A stretch of 43,425 nt of DNA from positions 1-43,425 of the forward strand of contig JARBJD010000483.1 of the NCBI GenBank assembly GCA_033064195.1, written 5' to 3'. Made by a program: the position numbers and the translations under genes. The first letter of the stretch is position 1. Every line of letters begins with the position of its first letter. This document shows, in pieces, positions 9,622 to 20,640 of this stretch. The notes beneath the pieces were generated by a model. The model did no database searches. It was not told where the DNA came from and saw nothing but the letters and a program-made list of their open reading frames with translations. Source of the DNA: Blattamonas nauphoetae. Lineage: Eukaryota; Preaxostyla; Oxymonadida.

Positions 9622-11330
9622 TCATTTGTTTCGTTGATAGAACACTTTATTGAACCGATTGAGAAGAATAAATGATGTGAGATGATGAAATAATAGTTTA
9701 GGGTCAAAAGCAGAGAGGTATTGATGAGACGGGATTCTGGTCGAGTTGAAGAATGGAAAAAGGGGTATGATCACAACGAGAAACATTTCATCCAACTTTC
9801 CGGTGGGGATATTCCACATCGAGACAATTCCATCCTCGACCTGACAGAGCACGTGAGTGAGCCGCAAGACGACCGATATAGATCACTTGAGTCGATGGAT
9901 ACGGAGAAATCATGCTCAGAACAGAGTCGTGGAGTGGAATTTCTGTTCTTAGTTTGAATTGAACTTGATCAAATATGTCGAGAGTGTCATCGCTGCATTC
10001 AGTGAGGAGCTGGCCAAAACAATGAAATAGATGAAAGAGACAAACAAATTGATCATCTTCCGTGAAAATAATAGCTTTCACAAGGTCTAGATGACTTAAC
10101 CTGCAATACAGTTGTGCCTCTTCGTCTCACTCTTCCGCTCTTTCTCCGACCTTCTCAGCTCGTTCGCCAGTCTCCTCGCCGTCTGATCCTTCTTCCCGCG
10201 TGTTGGCGACTTCGACTGAATTTGTGTCGGTGCCACATTCATCGGAAATGCCGGAATCGACGAATAGAAACGCCAGTTGTGGACAGCATCAGCTGATCCT
10301 GTCTGCTCCATCAGAATGCGAGGGTCAGTCTCGTAATGCGGGAACCACATTATGTATGGCTTGAGGGCGACTTGATGGGAGTTGGAGGACATGCGAGACG
10401 AGTCACGCGATTTCTCTGGTGTAGTGCGAGGAGAGGCGGGTTGTCGAGATGGACGAGAGGAAAGTCGGGAAGTGGAAGATTGGTGTTTGTAGAAAGATGA
10501 TTGGGTGAAGTGGGTGATGTCTTCTTGTGTGTATCGTTGAAGCGAGATTGGTTTGGATTGATGTGTGGTTTCTGGCTGTTATTGGTTGGTGTATGTGGGA
10601 GGCAGTGCGAAAGAACCAGAAAAATCTCGTTCGGTGAGCTGGTTGGCGCGAGATATGGCATATTCTTCATCGAATGGATGATTCTCTGATTGTTGGGGTG
10701 GACGACGATATGACTGGGAATTCTGCGTGACAATGGCAGCAGACGATTGTTGTGGAAACTGTGGGTTGATGTGCTTTTGCCGTTGGTTCACAAAACCCTC
10801 TCTGGTTGGATGGGAGTCGGCCCTCTGTTTGGCATACCGCTGTGCCTGTAAACGGACAGTGCTGTGCTCGTTCTGAGAAAGGAAGGGAGAGAAGTTCTTT
10901 TTATTGATCTGGGAAGGCGACAACAACTCGTCCAGAATCGACAAGCGTGTTCTGGACATCGTTGACCTTGCCTGGAGGCAGTTCGTGTTTGTTTCGATTC
11001 TCAAGGGCTTTAACATGAGGATGGAGGGGATTCAACATAACATCGTCTGAGTAGAGATGTGGGAGTCGAGTATCTTCCGCTTGCTCCTGTTGGGAGTGTA
11101 TCAGAGATCTGATGGTCATCGGGAACTCCTGACTGGGCGCATCTGCTTGGCCATCTTCCGAAACAAGCACTTGTTGATTGTATGTCGGTTGCTGCTGACG
11201 AGGAGGGTATTGATGGTTGAGAGATTCTACGCTGATGTGATTGAACTCGTCCGGTGAGATTCTGGTCCCTCATCGAATGATGCTGCCAATAGTACATGCG
11301 GCGAGGTCGAGGACGTCCAGACATTCCCAT
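9622..11330 (-). pseudogene. WD-repeat-like host gene with short introns or partly decayed
   Basis: On the minus strand, coding-like segments follow one another. From 11330 a basic N-terminal part (MGMSGRPRPRRMYYW) is followed by a Gln/Ser/Pro-rich region. One frame then runs from 11016 down to 10096 with a single TAA near 10584, inside a Gln-rich context, and contains KPYIMWFPHYETDPRILMEQ and a charged coiled stretch RRLANELRRSEKERKSE. After 10080 come WD-like blades: VKAIIFTEDDQF with CSDDTLDIFDQ, and HDSVLSMISPYPSTQ with DGIVSMWNIPTGKLDE. Removing a 36-nt GT...AG segment between DDQF and LLTECSDD, and a 46-nt one after PSTQ, gives blades close to the WD consensus, so short introns are plausible. 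The single TAA argues that this copy may be non-functional. I do not recognise the specific protein. It lies between inverted repeat clusters. Confidence 0.5.
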
Positions 11331-11368
11331 TTGTGTTGAGGGAGTCTTTTCAAGTCATTTGGGACTGC

Positions 11369-11384
11369 GATCACGATCGTGATC
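11369..11384. other. Perfect 16-bp palindrome upstream of the WD-like gene
   Basis: GATCACGATCGTGATC is its own reverse complement and sits about 40 bp upstream of the first possible start codon of the minus-strand gene. It could be a dimeric protein-binding site. Function unknown. Confidence 0.4.
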
Positions 11385-11656
11385 ATGAAACAAGACAGAC
11401 TGAGGAAAGCGAATGAGATATAAATCGAGAAAGAGAGAAAAATCAAACGGAGAGTGAGATCATCACTATTGACTTGACGAATAAGCTCTTCATAAGCTCA
11501 TTGAACAGTTGTACACTCCACCGTGGGTGAGATCAACTTGCTTGTCAATTCCAACTTGTATCCCTAAAACAAGCGAGAGTATCGACACAAACTTCACATT
11601 TCACATCGAATTTATTGATTAAAAATGTGGTTTAGTCGAAATGAACGAGAAAATGA

Positions 11657-11740
11657 CAGATCTGCCTGTAGACCTGGAGATCTGCGCCTAGACCATTCCA
11701 CAGATCTGCGTCTAGACTTTTCCGGATCTGAGTCTAGACC
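11657..11740 (+). repeat. AGATCTGCGTCTAGACC repeat cluster, right
   Basis: Four imperfect units of about 22 bp: AGATCTGC, a variable CGT/GCC/CTG step, then TAGACC or TAGACT plus a short spacer. The cluster is the inverted counterpart of the units near 7795-7834 and 9612-9622. Together they bracket the WD-like gene. Confidence 0.75.
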
Positions 11741-11760
11741 TACCCATCATAGTCCAATCG

Positions 11761-12126
11761 ATGTCAACCACTCCAGAAGTGGCTGAGAGCAGATGGAAGG
11801 AGATCGGGGAAGACGACACGAACCAGCAGTCCTTCACCGTCACCTCACCTCCGAGTGACTCGATTAGCGAGTCGGTGTCGAGTACGGGAGGAAGAGAGAA
11901 GGAGAGATGGCTCAGTGTCAGAATCGGTGCTTGGCCTCCATCAGGACTGTTCACCATCCTTCATTCGTTCTCAACAACAATCACACTCTTCGATGACGAC
12001 GATTTCACGGTCGTTCGCTCCGCGGACGGATCAAACACTCCATTCAGGAACGACGATTCAACAACTGTGATCGTGCACGGCTGGTCTCCACCAACATTCT
12101 TCCCCGCGCGAGCAAGACCACAATAA
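11761..12126 (+). CDS. Unrecognised 121-aa frame
   Basis: Opens MSTTPEVAESRWKEIGEDD and has mixed composition, including an acidic patch FDDDDFTVVRSADG. No domain is recognised. It shares the short word ESVSSTG with a frame near 7470, so both might be pieces of one decayed surface-protein gene, but this is weak. The frame ends at a TAA about 130 bp before the next mobile element. It could be an exon, a remnant, or chance. Confidence 0.25.
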   Translation: MSTTPEVAESRWKEIGEDDTNQQSFTVTSPPSDSISESVSSTGGREKERWLSVRIGAWPPSGLFTILHSFSTTITLFDDDDFTVVRSADGSNTPFRNDDSTTVIVHGWSPPTFFPARARPQ

Positions 12127-12256
12127 ATCGGGGTTGACTATAATCAATCCGCCAAAGTATCTATAATCAATCCGTTTCGATCAATCCCATCGATTCGATG
12201 TTTTCATCTCGATTCACCATTCACACTTCACTCTTTCTTTTTTAATCACTTCTTGA

Positions 12257-14524
12257 TTGGCCTGTTAAGCTGTGTCCAGTCGAGGTGTGATTGTCCAGTC
12301 CAATGTCCAGTCTCCTATTTGGGCGTCGCGGCGCTGGTAAAAATCTATTATGCTTTCGACAGCTCGATCTCAATACGAATCGTGGTTGGAGGGATGATAT
12401 TAAAGAAAGCATCCACAGAATGCCTGTGAAAGAGGATATCTCCTGCCCACATACACGTGAAGAGAGTTGGGGATCGATTAAGGAACAGCATGGGTTCGAT
12501 CAAAGAGTGAATCTCACTCTTGGTGTTTTCTGCGTTCAGACAAGAAAAGAACGAGATACATACAAACAAATGGCATATCTCAAAGAATGAGGAATGAATG
12601 ATGTGGGATCTGATGAAAACAGAATGCGAATGAATGTGCAAATCCTCCTCTCCCTACTCTTCATGTTCTCTCGCTTTTATCATCTCCTCATCATGCTTCT
12701 TTGTACTCTTCTCTCGTTGTGTTCTTTCTCCAATTCTAGACGGCGTCTGTTTGTTAAGTTGAGTAGTCCAGATAAACATGGTGAGGAGTCAGATATAGTT
12801 CAGATTTGAAGATTTGCTGTTTCGGATCATCGCACGGGTTCGACGAGACGATAAATTTCGAGCATCCTCTTTGTACGAGTAGTTGGAGTATCGCTCACTC
12901 GCATGATATTCTTTTGACTCTCACAGAGTGTGGATGAAAACTGAATCGACACAATCGATTGATGTGTTGCTTGTTGAACACCAGATGCTTGGAATAATCA
13001 CACTGGATCGACGGAAGAGAAGCTTCAGTGGCGACAAAGTTGAATCAACTTGGGAGAAGATAGAACGATAAAAATGAATATCACACCACTTCCGAACTAA
13101 GTTTCGATTGAAGGAGATGAGGGGGGAGACTAGAAGGGGTGTTTAATTCGAGAAATGTTGTCATTTGTCCTTTTCTGTTCTTCGTTTGATCCTGGACAAG
13201 TTCGAAGTGTCGATGATGGTTGGGATGAAAGGGGATAATTATGGAGTTTGCGCATCGATAGAATCGTTTTTCAATCACAAAGAGTAACTTAACACCGATC
13301 AATCGTCGTATATTGTTCGGATGCGTTTAGGTGAACTCGTCGTTCAACCAGTACAACTCCGCAAACATTGCTACATGTATTTTTCTAAATGGAGTGAATG
13401 AGAAGACGTTGAAAGTGGAGAGGTGGGAATGCACACTGTAGTGATTTCGTCCCCGTTCGAGAGATGTCGCGTTCACCACATCCAATTCTGACTCCTGTTC
13501 CTCATTGTCGAAGATCAAGACAGGAAGATGATGTGCTTCAATTCCTTCTTCCTTGTTTTTCTCTCCTCCGCTTCTTTCCGCTCACCTTTAGATTCTTTCG
13601 CTATCTTCTCTTATCTGTCCCTCAGTCCCTGTTCAAATGAGAGAAGTGAATATAAGAGTGATGAAGGACAAATCAAATCAAAAAAACGTCAAAAAGAAAA
13701 TAAGCGAGAGATGGCTACCGAAAATAGCAACTCCACCATCCTTGTGCATTTTGGGGCACAATTTGTCCATCATTGTGAAAGGTTCCTTTGTACACATTCG
13801 AATTTCTTTATCTTTCCACATGATGACTGTCGTTCGTTTCTTCTCAGAGCAGAAGGGGAACGGAAGAGGGATTGTGTCGACTTGTCGCATGTGGATGAGT
13901 GATCACTCTGTTCCTGCGAGAGATTGAGATAGAGTGTGTGAAGGAGGTGTCAGTACATTGAAAAAAAGAGAGAGAAAACACTGTCAATGACGATTCAAAC
14001 CGTTGTGAGTTTGGCCACATCCAGGGCCAGCAAAACGCAGAGATGAAGACATTGCAGTGCCCAAACAAAGAGAGGAGATCTAATATTAATCAAAAAAGTG
14101 AGAGATAAGTGGTAAAATCAAACTGCAATCGAAATGAAGAAGGAACTCCTTCCCTTAATAGGTGTCGATTGGACAGGCCAGGACTGGACAGTCCAATGGA
14201 CAGTCCAATTTGGCCGACTCTTCAAAACCTAAAAAAAACGGGATGCACTAATTGAGGAGACCTCAGAAAAAACCTGCCATCGAATTGTCCAGTGCTGTCC
14301 AATGGTGTCCAATCATGGGTGGATCAAGCCGATCCTCGCATGTCACAGAATGGACTCTGATTCAAGCCATTTCGCCCTTTCTCGTGTTATTATGATCAAT
14401 TCTTTGTGAAATTGAATGGAGAAATGATTTTAGGGTGAAATGAACGAGATGAAAAAAGAGTGTCCAATTGAGGTCAACTGTCCAGTCCAACACTGGACAG
14501 TGTCCAATCCACTTAACAGACCAA
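12257..14524. mobile_element. TIR element with 8-bp duplication CTTCTTGA (hAT-like, non-autonomous)
   Basis: The element begins TTGGCCTGTTAAG and ends CTTAACAGACCAA, a 13-bp inverted repeat with one mismatch, flanked by the perfect 8-bp direct repeat CTTCTTGA at 12249-12256 and 14525-14532. An 8-bp duplication is the mark of hAT-type transposition. Both subterminal regions carry many copies of GGACAGTCCAAT / TGTCCAGTCC words (12275-12310, 14170-14210, 14285-14320, 14460-14505), typical transposase-binding clusters. Interior frames (12291-12590, 13528-13902 and others) show no transposase domain, so this is a 2,268-bp non-autonomous copy. Part of the interior may be captured host sequence. Confidence 0.82.
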
Positions 14525-14532
14525 CTTCTTGA

Positions 14533-15100
14533 CTGCTGCAACTGTGAATTGACCCAATAATACTTGACTGAAACCCATCAAGTCTTGATCGACCCATTCT
14601 GGTGTTGAATCCATGACACTCTCATTCCATGAACATTCACCTCCCAAACACCACATTTCTTCAGTGGGATGTTCAAACATCAATCTCTAGTTATCTTTTC
14701 CATGCTCCCCCTCTCCTTCGGCATGATCAACCACCGAGTTGACAAACGATGAAAAAACAGCGCTCCAACGACTCTCAGGAGACTCCTTCGGACATCGCAG
14801 ATGTGTCTAGGGCAGGGCTTTCCACCTTCAAAGCAAGTTCGTGATTTGTGTTCAGATTTGTTGTTTATTCTGTTGATATAATTCGTGTAAATATCCCCCA
14901 TCCAGCGTTTGTCTAAATTTCATCTTGATAGCGAGATCCGGCTCTGATCACATCCCCATATTTTTCTAAAAAACATAGAACGAGCTCAATTCACATTTTA
15001 GTTACAACACAATCAGAGATCGGTTCAGGAAGTGATTGAAGCGAAGGTATCTTAAAACAAAACATGAAAAACGAGATGTTTACAATGCCAACCCGAAGAT
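14533..15100. other. No gene seen
   Basis: Short frames only, including a 73-codon minus-strand one at 14680-14901 without any motif. Nothing structural beyond ordinary A/T-rich sequence. Confidence 0.4.
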
Positions 15101-15111
15101 CTGGAAAAGTG

Positions 15112-15260
15112 ATGATAATCGTGAGTGGGACATGAAAGGAGAGGATGATCGTGAGTGGGAGACGGAGGGAGATGATGATCATGAGTGGGAGACGGAGGGA
15201 GATGACGATCGTGAGTGAGACACGGTGGGAGACAATGATCGTGAGTGGGAGACATTGGTT
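15112..15260. repeat. 30-bp minisatellite, about five copies
   Basis: Tandem units close to GAGATGATGATC followed by RTGAGTGGGAGACGGAGG. The unit keeps frame, giving Asp/Glu/Trp-rich translation on plus and His/Pro/Ser-rich translation on minus, where it joins the end of the minus-strand frame that enters from 15373. Confidence 0.85.
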
Positions 15261-15376
15261 TGATGAACTCTGTCGAGAGAACAGCAGTGATGAATGAGGT
15301 CAATTTCGGATCCGCAGAGAGTGGCTGACAGCTTAACAAAGGCTGGTCGAGGTTGTTGTTCTCCGTTGCTCATTGT

Positions 15377-15745
15377 TTACATATTGTCGAAGGAATGCGT
15401 GTTTCGGTCGTTCCATCCTTCATTCAGTTTTGTGAAGCTGAAATCAAACCACAACACAATCGACCGCGTTCCTCCTTCCGTCATAACAAGTTCACTCTCC
15501 ACACAAATCGGGAACATTGCCTGCGTCACCTCTGAGTGAACCAAAGCCTGCGATGCCTTGGTCATCTGAAGAAAGAGGACTTGGGCTAGTTGTGTTCCCA
15601 ACGATCGAAAGCTCGCCATCTCGAAATCCGGCACGAGAGAAGAAGGCAAGCTGATTTGAGATGTAACGTCGCCGTGAGATGGGGAGTATTGTTCTGAGTC
15701 AAAGGAGACGAAGGATGTGAAGGCTGTGTACGCAGTCATGGACAA
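15377..15745 (-). CDS. Unrecognised 122-aa host frame
   Basis: A Ser/Thr/Phe-rich minus-strand frame with balanced, protein-like composition and no known domain. It ends in a TAA, after which the same frame stays open through 15182 (MSNGEQQPRPAFVKLSA...) into the 30-bp repeat. That could be chance, one gene with a nonsense codon, or a Gln-reading TAA; the last is disfavoured because TAA terminates the virus-like genes here. Could be an exon of a larger host gene. Confidence 0.3.
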   Translation of the reverse strand: MSMTAYTAFTSFVSFDSEQYSPSHGDVTSQISLPSSLVPDFEMASFRSLGTQLAQVLFLQMTKASQALVHSEVTQAMFPICVESELVMTEGGTRSIVLWFDFSFTKLNEGWNDRNTHSFDNM

Positions 15746-15779
15746 AAGTGGTCGGCAGGAAAAAGCTCAAAGTCTGGTG

Positions 15780-17590
15780 TGACGAATTGGGAAAGGAGTT
15801 CGATGCTGAAACTTCACATGTGTGGAGGTGACATGACATCGACACGCATCGAGGTTGGTAGACTTGTCTACAGTTTGTGGGTGAGAAATGCGAACCTTTC
15901 CACTGCAGAAGTTTTTTTGCGAATGTTCGCTTTTTCTTGCGGAAGAGTCGGAGGATCTCGTTTATTTCGGCAAAAATGATCTCATCTCTTCACAACCTCT
16001 CACTGTGTGAAAAATGGTCGATTGTGGTTGAGCACATATTTTCGTCACTTTTTTTCAGACTCTTCGTTCCTCTGTATTTCCACTACGAAACAACCGTTCG
16101 CTCTGGTTTTCTCGCCACAATGTTCTTTTTGGATGATGAAGTGTCCGACTAAACAAAAACGAAATCTCACCACTCAGTGTTTCTGGACAGGAAAACCGAA
16201 AACTTTTGTCCATGACTGACGAGCAGAGAGTGGAAAGACACTCGGACGTGATCATCTAGATTTCAGGATCGATGGAGATGAAGGGTAAAAGCTAGAGGCA
16301 AGTAGTATAGGAGACGATTTGGGAACCAGATTGAAATAGTCGTTGAAATCAGAAACGAAAAGTCAATTCCGATTGACCACTTCTAAATCTTGTATTAAAA
16401 GGAATTTAGGCCATTTCAATGATGCCAATATTTGACCTAAATTCCAAAAATATGTCCAATATTTCGACCTCATTTTAAGCGTCAATTTTGAAGCAAATTT
16501 TTGATACTTTCCAAAAATGTTGTCACTTTTTTCGATGTTTTTTCACTTTTGAACTCGAACAAAGTGAATCCAACTTGAGAACCACTTCGAAAAAAATCGA
16601 AAAAATTTCTAAAATGTCGGGGACGATGTGAGTCGTCGATCAAAACAATCCCGATGAAAATCGGTTGAGAATTCGCGGAGCTACGTACCGAACAGTGGTC
16701 AAAAAATGGACCAAAAAGTCGATTTTCAGATTTCGCTACTAACCACTACTTTATGTCTCAAATTCACCTCAAACATCTTCTAAAATTACAAAATCGATTT
16801 TGAAAGGTGAGATTCGCGATAAAAAACACTTTTTGGAAAAAAAGTTTGATCCGACCCATTGAGGATTTTTACGAGTCAAAATTTTCGAGATAAGGTATGG
16901 ACCCTGTCTTCCATCATCTTTCGCTCAGGAATCGTCCTCTTATGACGCCTTTTAGCATTAGATCGGTTAAGAACGCCTTCTGGCAACTTTAGGTATGAAC
17001 CTTTTCACGTCACGATCCTTCGGACACTTTTTTGCCAATTTTCGTTTTTAACGTTAGATCTTCTAAATTCTTCGCATTCACGTCCTAGCGACGCTTTTTT
17101 GAGATTTCCTGTTTTCCCACTTCATTAGTCCTCTTTTTTTGCACACACCTTTGATTCACCACATTTTCACCTCACTTTCAATCACCGTCTTTTTTGTCGG
17201 CGTTTTCACATATCATCCTCTCTTTCTCGCCTTCCGAGGAGGCAGTGGCTGAATTTTTTAACACTTTTGTTCGGTACTTTTTCCTTAATCTTGGTTTTAC
17301 GTGTTTTTCCCCATATCTTGTCCGCACGTTTGTCTTAACAAAAACTCATTTCAATACATTTCTTCTCTCATCTTTCTTTCACCATTTCACATTCAATCTC
17401 TTCGTCATTCCTCTTCATTTTCGTCATCTCACGAGCATTCTTTCGACCGTCTACACCTCACGAGCACATCACAACAACTCATTTTTTATCAACTTTTTTG
17501 CTTAATTGGAACAAAAGAATGTGAATGAAGCAACAATGAAGTGGACAAGTATGATAGCAAAGGCTGAGACGGAAGATGTGAAAATTGTGG
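15780..17590. other. A/T-rich stretch without a supported gene
   Basis: Contains only short or low-complexity frames. From about 16360 to 17100 the sequence is rich in TTTTTCGA / TCGAAAAA words with no repeat period I can define. From 17110 to 17510 a pyrimidine-rich strand keeps a Phe/His-rich frame open, which I take as compositional. Confidence 0.4.
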
Positions 17591-17856
17591 GTAAGTATTG
17601 AGATTTACGAACGTGTTCAGACAAATTTCACAAAAAAAGAGGAAAAACAAGTGAGTGAAGTGAGAATGAGACGATAAAACAAAATCATGTACCAGATCGG
17701 AGCGATCTTGATTCTTTGCAGGGTTGTCGGAATGACTTAGATCCAAGTCATTCGACTTACTTTTCACTTTTTTTCCGTGACTTAAGACTAAGTCAAATTT
17801 CATCGAAAGTAAGTCATTTGTCACTTTTCACTCAATTGTATGGGTGTGATCTTGAA

Positions 17857-18060
17857 ATGAATCTCAAACGTTCGCCGTTAGGACTTCCTCTCGAACAAAA
17901 AACAGATTCTCAACGAGGTGAATCAACTATCCACAGTACAGCCTCACAAACAACTTCAGCAATCCAAGATGAAGAGTACCCACCGTCCAAACAGGACTGC
18001 CGTGTCTATTGGGATACATTCAAATTGACGAAAATGACTCACAAAGTTGTGAGGGATTGA
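17857..18060 (+). pseudogene. Fragment resembling the N-terminus of a hAT transposase
   Basis: 68 codons beginning MNLKRSPLGLPLEQK and ending with CRVYWDTFKLTKMTHKVV. The VYWDTFK...HKVV part resembles the opening of a BED zinc finger, which in hAT proteins reads V-W-x-x-F then KV-C. The zinc ligands that should follow are missing. Position inside a hAT element supports the reading. Similarity is short, so the call is tentative. Confidence 0.4.
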
Positions 18061-18076
18061 CTAGAAGTGTCAGAAA

Positions 18077-18580
18077 GTGCTCTTTAGTCTTCATCACAAA
18101 AATATGGTGATCTGCGACGTCTCTTTCTTTCAATCACTTCTAGAACTGTCAGGTATGGAAGTGTTTCCTTTTTCGACTTTATATCCTGTTCTTTACATCA
18201 TATCTCTCGGTGATTCCATCACGTTGGTCAGCAACCTTCCGATGGATCGACAAAACAATCCAACAATTTTTATCCTGGCGGATTCTCTCATGACTAATCA
18301 AATTCCCAAATCGCCGACTCTCGTCTGTGGAGTGCTCATCTCGGATGGAAAACCCCTTTTTCTGACTATATCACGGCTATTTTCTGAATGGTCGCTGTGG
18401 CTTGTGTCACGTTTTGTTCTGCTTTGTCCGCACTTCTCTCTGCTCCATGTCTCTATTTTCGTTTGTAATGATGTGTCTCTACCAAAAGATTGTGTGAAAG
18501 AGTTGTTCATACTTGATATTCATGACTTCATCCGTGATCCTCGATTTTTCTCTCAGAAATTCACTTATGGAAGACGGTGA
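18077..18580 (+). CDS. Unrecognised 167-aa frame inside the hAT element
   Basis: Phe/Leu/Ser-rich, with hydrophobic stretches (SLLELSGMEVFPFSTLYPVL; RLFSEWSLWLVSRFVLL). No transposase motif is visible. It could be captured host coding sequence or a chance frame. It ends within the AAGTCA-rich subterminal region. Confidence 0.25.
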   Translation: MLFSLHHKNMVICDVSFFQSLLELSGMEVFPFSTLYPVLYIISLGDSITLVSNLPMDRQNNPTIFILADSLMTNQIPKSPTLVCGVLISDGKPLFLTISRLFSEWSLWLVSRFVLLCPHFSLLHVSIFVCNDVSLPKDCVKELFILDIHDFIRDPRFFSQKFTYGRR

Positions 18581-19769
18581 CTTAGAACGAAGTCATTTCC
18601 AGCCGTGACTTCGATCTAAGTCATTTTCTCGTGACTTAAGTCAAATCAAAGGGCCCGACAACACTGATTCTTTGTGTTTTGTTGGTACACCACTTCACCT
18701 TACAAACGCGTTCATCACAATTTCAGAAAACAAGAGGAATTAAGAGTGAGTGAAGTGAAAACTAAAAGATAAAACACATTCATGCACCAGATCTCACCGA
18801 TCATTTCAGATTGAATCTCGTTGGTACACCACTTTGTTTTATGAAAGATTAGAGCAAAAATGTCAATAAAGAGATCAAAATTGTGAAGTGAAACAAGGTT
18901 TGAAGTGATAAAACACATTCATGTACCAGATCTTACAGTTCATTTTTATCTTGACGATCAAACATTTTTAGTTCTGTGTTCTACCTTGTTTTGATAAAAA
19001 AAGAGAAGTGAAATCAAATAGTTGTGAAATGAAACGATAAGGTGAAGTGGTGTACCTGATCTGGATGATCACTTCAGATCGCGTTTTGTTGGTACACCGT
19101 TGTGTTTTAGAAAAAATGAAGAGAACAAATCGAAGAGTGGTGAAGTGTAAAAGGTGAAATGAGAATCAAATCAAAGTAAAACAAAGTGGTGTACCAATGC
19201 ATACAATTTCATCGATGAATCACGAAGTTTCTCGAAGAAAGATGAGGATCACAATTTTGTTCACGTCATTTTAAATTTTAATTTTTGAAAAAAGTGAGAG
19301 ACAATGAGAAAAAACTGACAATGAAGTGAAAATGAGAGTATAAAGTGAAGTGGTGTACCAAAACGAAAGAGGACAAAAGTGAAGTGAAAAATCTGGTACA
19401 TGAATGTGTCTTATAAAGAGATAATACAAAAAAGAGAGCAAACCTGTTTCAAATATTCAGTGAACAGCACTTTCGGGTCATAAGACGCAATAGTGTACCT
19501 GAGTTTGATGATCACACAGATCGGGTACATCAGTGAGTTTTATAAAGAGATAAACAAAAATGAAGAGAATACATGTTTGTTAAACCACAAGAGACACACT
19601 TTTAAGCGATCAGAAGCAACGGTGTACCCAAGATCCAAGGTTGAGTTTGGTTCGATCGGCGTTGGTACATGAATGTATTTTAGGAAATAATGAATTCAAA
19701 AATAGAGCAAACCTGTTCAAAACAAGTGGGAAACGAAATTCCAGAAGATAAAACATAATAGTGTACCTG

Positions 19770-20640
19770 AACGAGAGGAGAAGAAAAAAGTGAAGGATCG
19801 AGAACGAGAAAGTGATGTCGAAAAAGAAGAGAGAACAAATGTGATAAAAGAAAGTGAAACACACCAAAATCAAACGGTAATGAGCAGTCAGGAACGAAAA
19901 GGGATGATCGTGTCCCATTGAAGGACTTTCTCTGATCAAACAGGACTGATCGAACCCATCGATGTGAGGATCGAAGTTCGGAAAGTCACCAATGATAAAA
20001 CAACGAATGAAATTTTATTTTTGAATTTTTTAATTTGTATTAAATGAATCCAACTTATAGCTGTATGGCCTGGATTTTTGTGATGCCAATTTGCCAATTG
20101 TCTACCAGTATGGGATCGATCACGCCATGTTTCTAGATAGGTCTTTAATCGCTCTCTATATGTGTGTAAACATGTTCTGCTCTCGTTATACTCCGAATTG
20201 AGAATTATTACTGGCTGAGACGGATGAGGGGGTGTTGAATGGACAAGTTCAAAACAAATGGGGTCTCAAGGTGAAATGAAAAGACAAAACTCCAGGGGAA
20301 GAAGAAAGTCGACAAATGAAGACAGATAAGGACGGATTGGAGAGAGGTATCTCAAAGAAGAAGTCAAAAAAATGGTCTGTGAACAGGTTGGGTGATTTGT
20401 AACCCAAAACCACATAGACAATGTATCTGGTTTGAGCTTATCATCAAGATCGCTCTTTCATCATGTATGGGGGGAGTTAACTTCGTTTGAGCGACTTTAA
20501 GGAGAAATAAACGCAGGCTTTGTCAGAAGGAGAGATGGAGTCTCTAAACCAAAATAATGACTGAAAGAACGAAAGATACCGTTGGAAATACATGTATTTT
20601 GCGTGATCAACACGTTTTCGGATCAATTCATTGTTTATTA
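19770..20640. other. No gene seen
   Basis: Noncoding-looking A/T-rich sequence. A few GTACC words trail off from the repeat field to its left. Nothing else structural is evident. Confidence 0.4.

Larger units (their letters stand above)
17719..18666. mobile_element. hAT-superfamily element, 948 bp, duplication ATTCTTTG
   Basis: Tips CAGGGTTGTCGG and CCGACAACACTG form a hAT-type inverted repeat (CAGKGTTGTCGG), with the perfect 8-bp duplication ATTCTTTG at 17711-17718 and 18667-18674. Both subterminal regions hold many AAGTCA/TGACTT words. A 68-codon frame near the left end looks like the start of a BED-type zinc finger, as hAT transposases have, but the catalytic domain is absent, so the copy is an internally deleted, non-autonomous derivative. 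Confidence 0.9.
17600..19760. repeat. Degenerate long-period tandem repeat (GTACACC / GTACCAGATC field)
   Basis: Units of roughly 120-200 bp recur. Each pairs a GTTGGTACACCACTT-like word with an A-rich core (AAAGAGAACAAA...GTGAAGTGAAA) and a closing word like ACATTCATGTACCAGATC. Copies are visible around 17620-17710, 18675-18800, 18815-18945, 19020-19090, 19090-19200, 19345-19410 and 19660-19770, with strong divergence. The hAT element at 17719-18666 sits inside this field and splits a unit. No coding signal. An old satellite is the simplest reading. Confidence 0.6.

Noticed and set aside
10081-10110. A 14-nt intron joining the coiled region to the WD-like part.
   Set aside because: It would restore the frame but is shorter than I can credit; a 44-nt alternative with a GTGAGA donor also works, so the exon edge is left open.
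10096-11016. Reading TAA as glutamine, because one frame continues through a single TAA in a Gln-rich context (and again at 15377).
   Set aside because: The capsid-like B gene ends in TAA in copy 1 and TGA in copy 2 at the same position, and several other virus-like genes end in TAA with further stops close behind, so TAA acts as a terminator here. Host code could only be settled with genome-wide data.
17194-17505. A 103-aa Phe/His-rich plus-strand frame.
   Set aside because: It lies in a pyrimidine-rich strand that keeps frames open by composition; no motif, and an overlapping frame is equally open.
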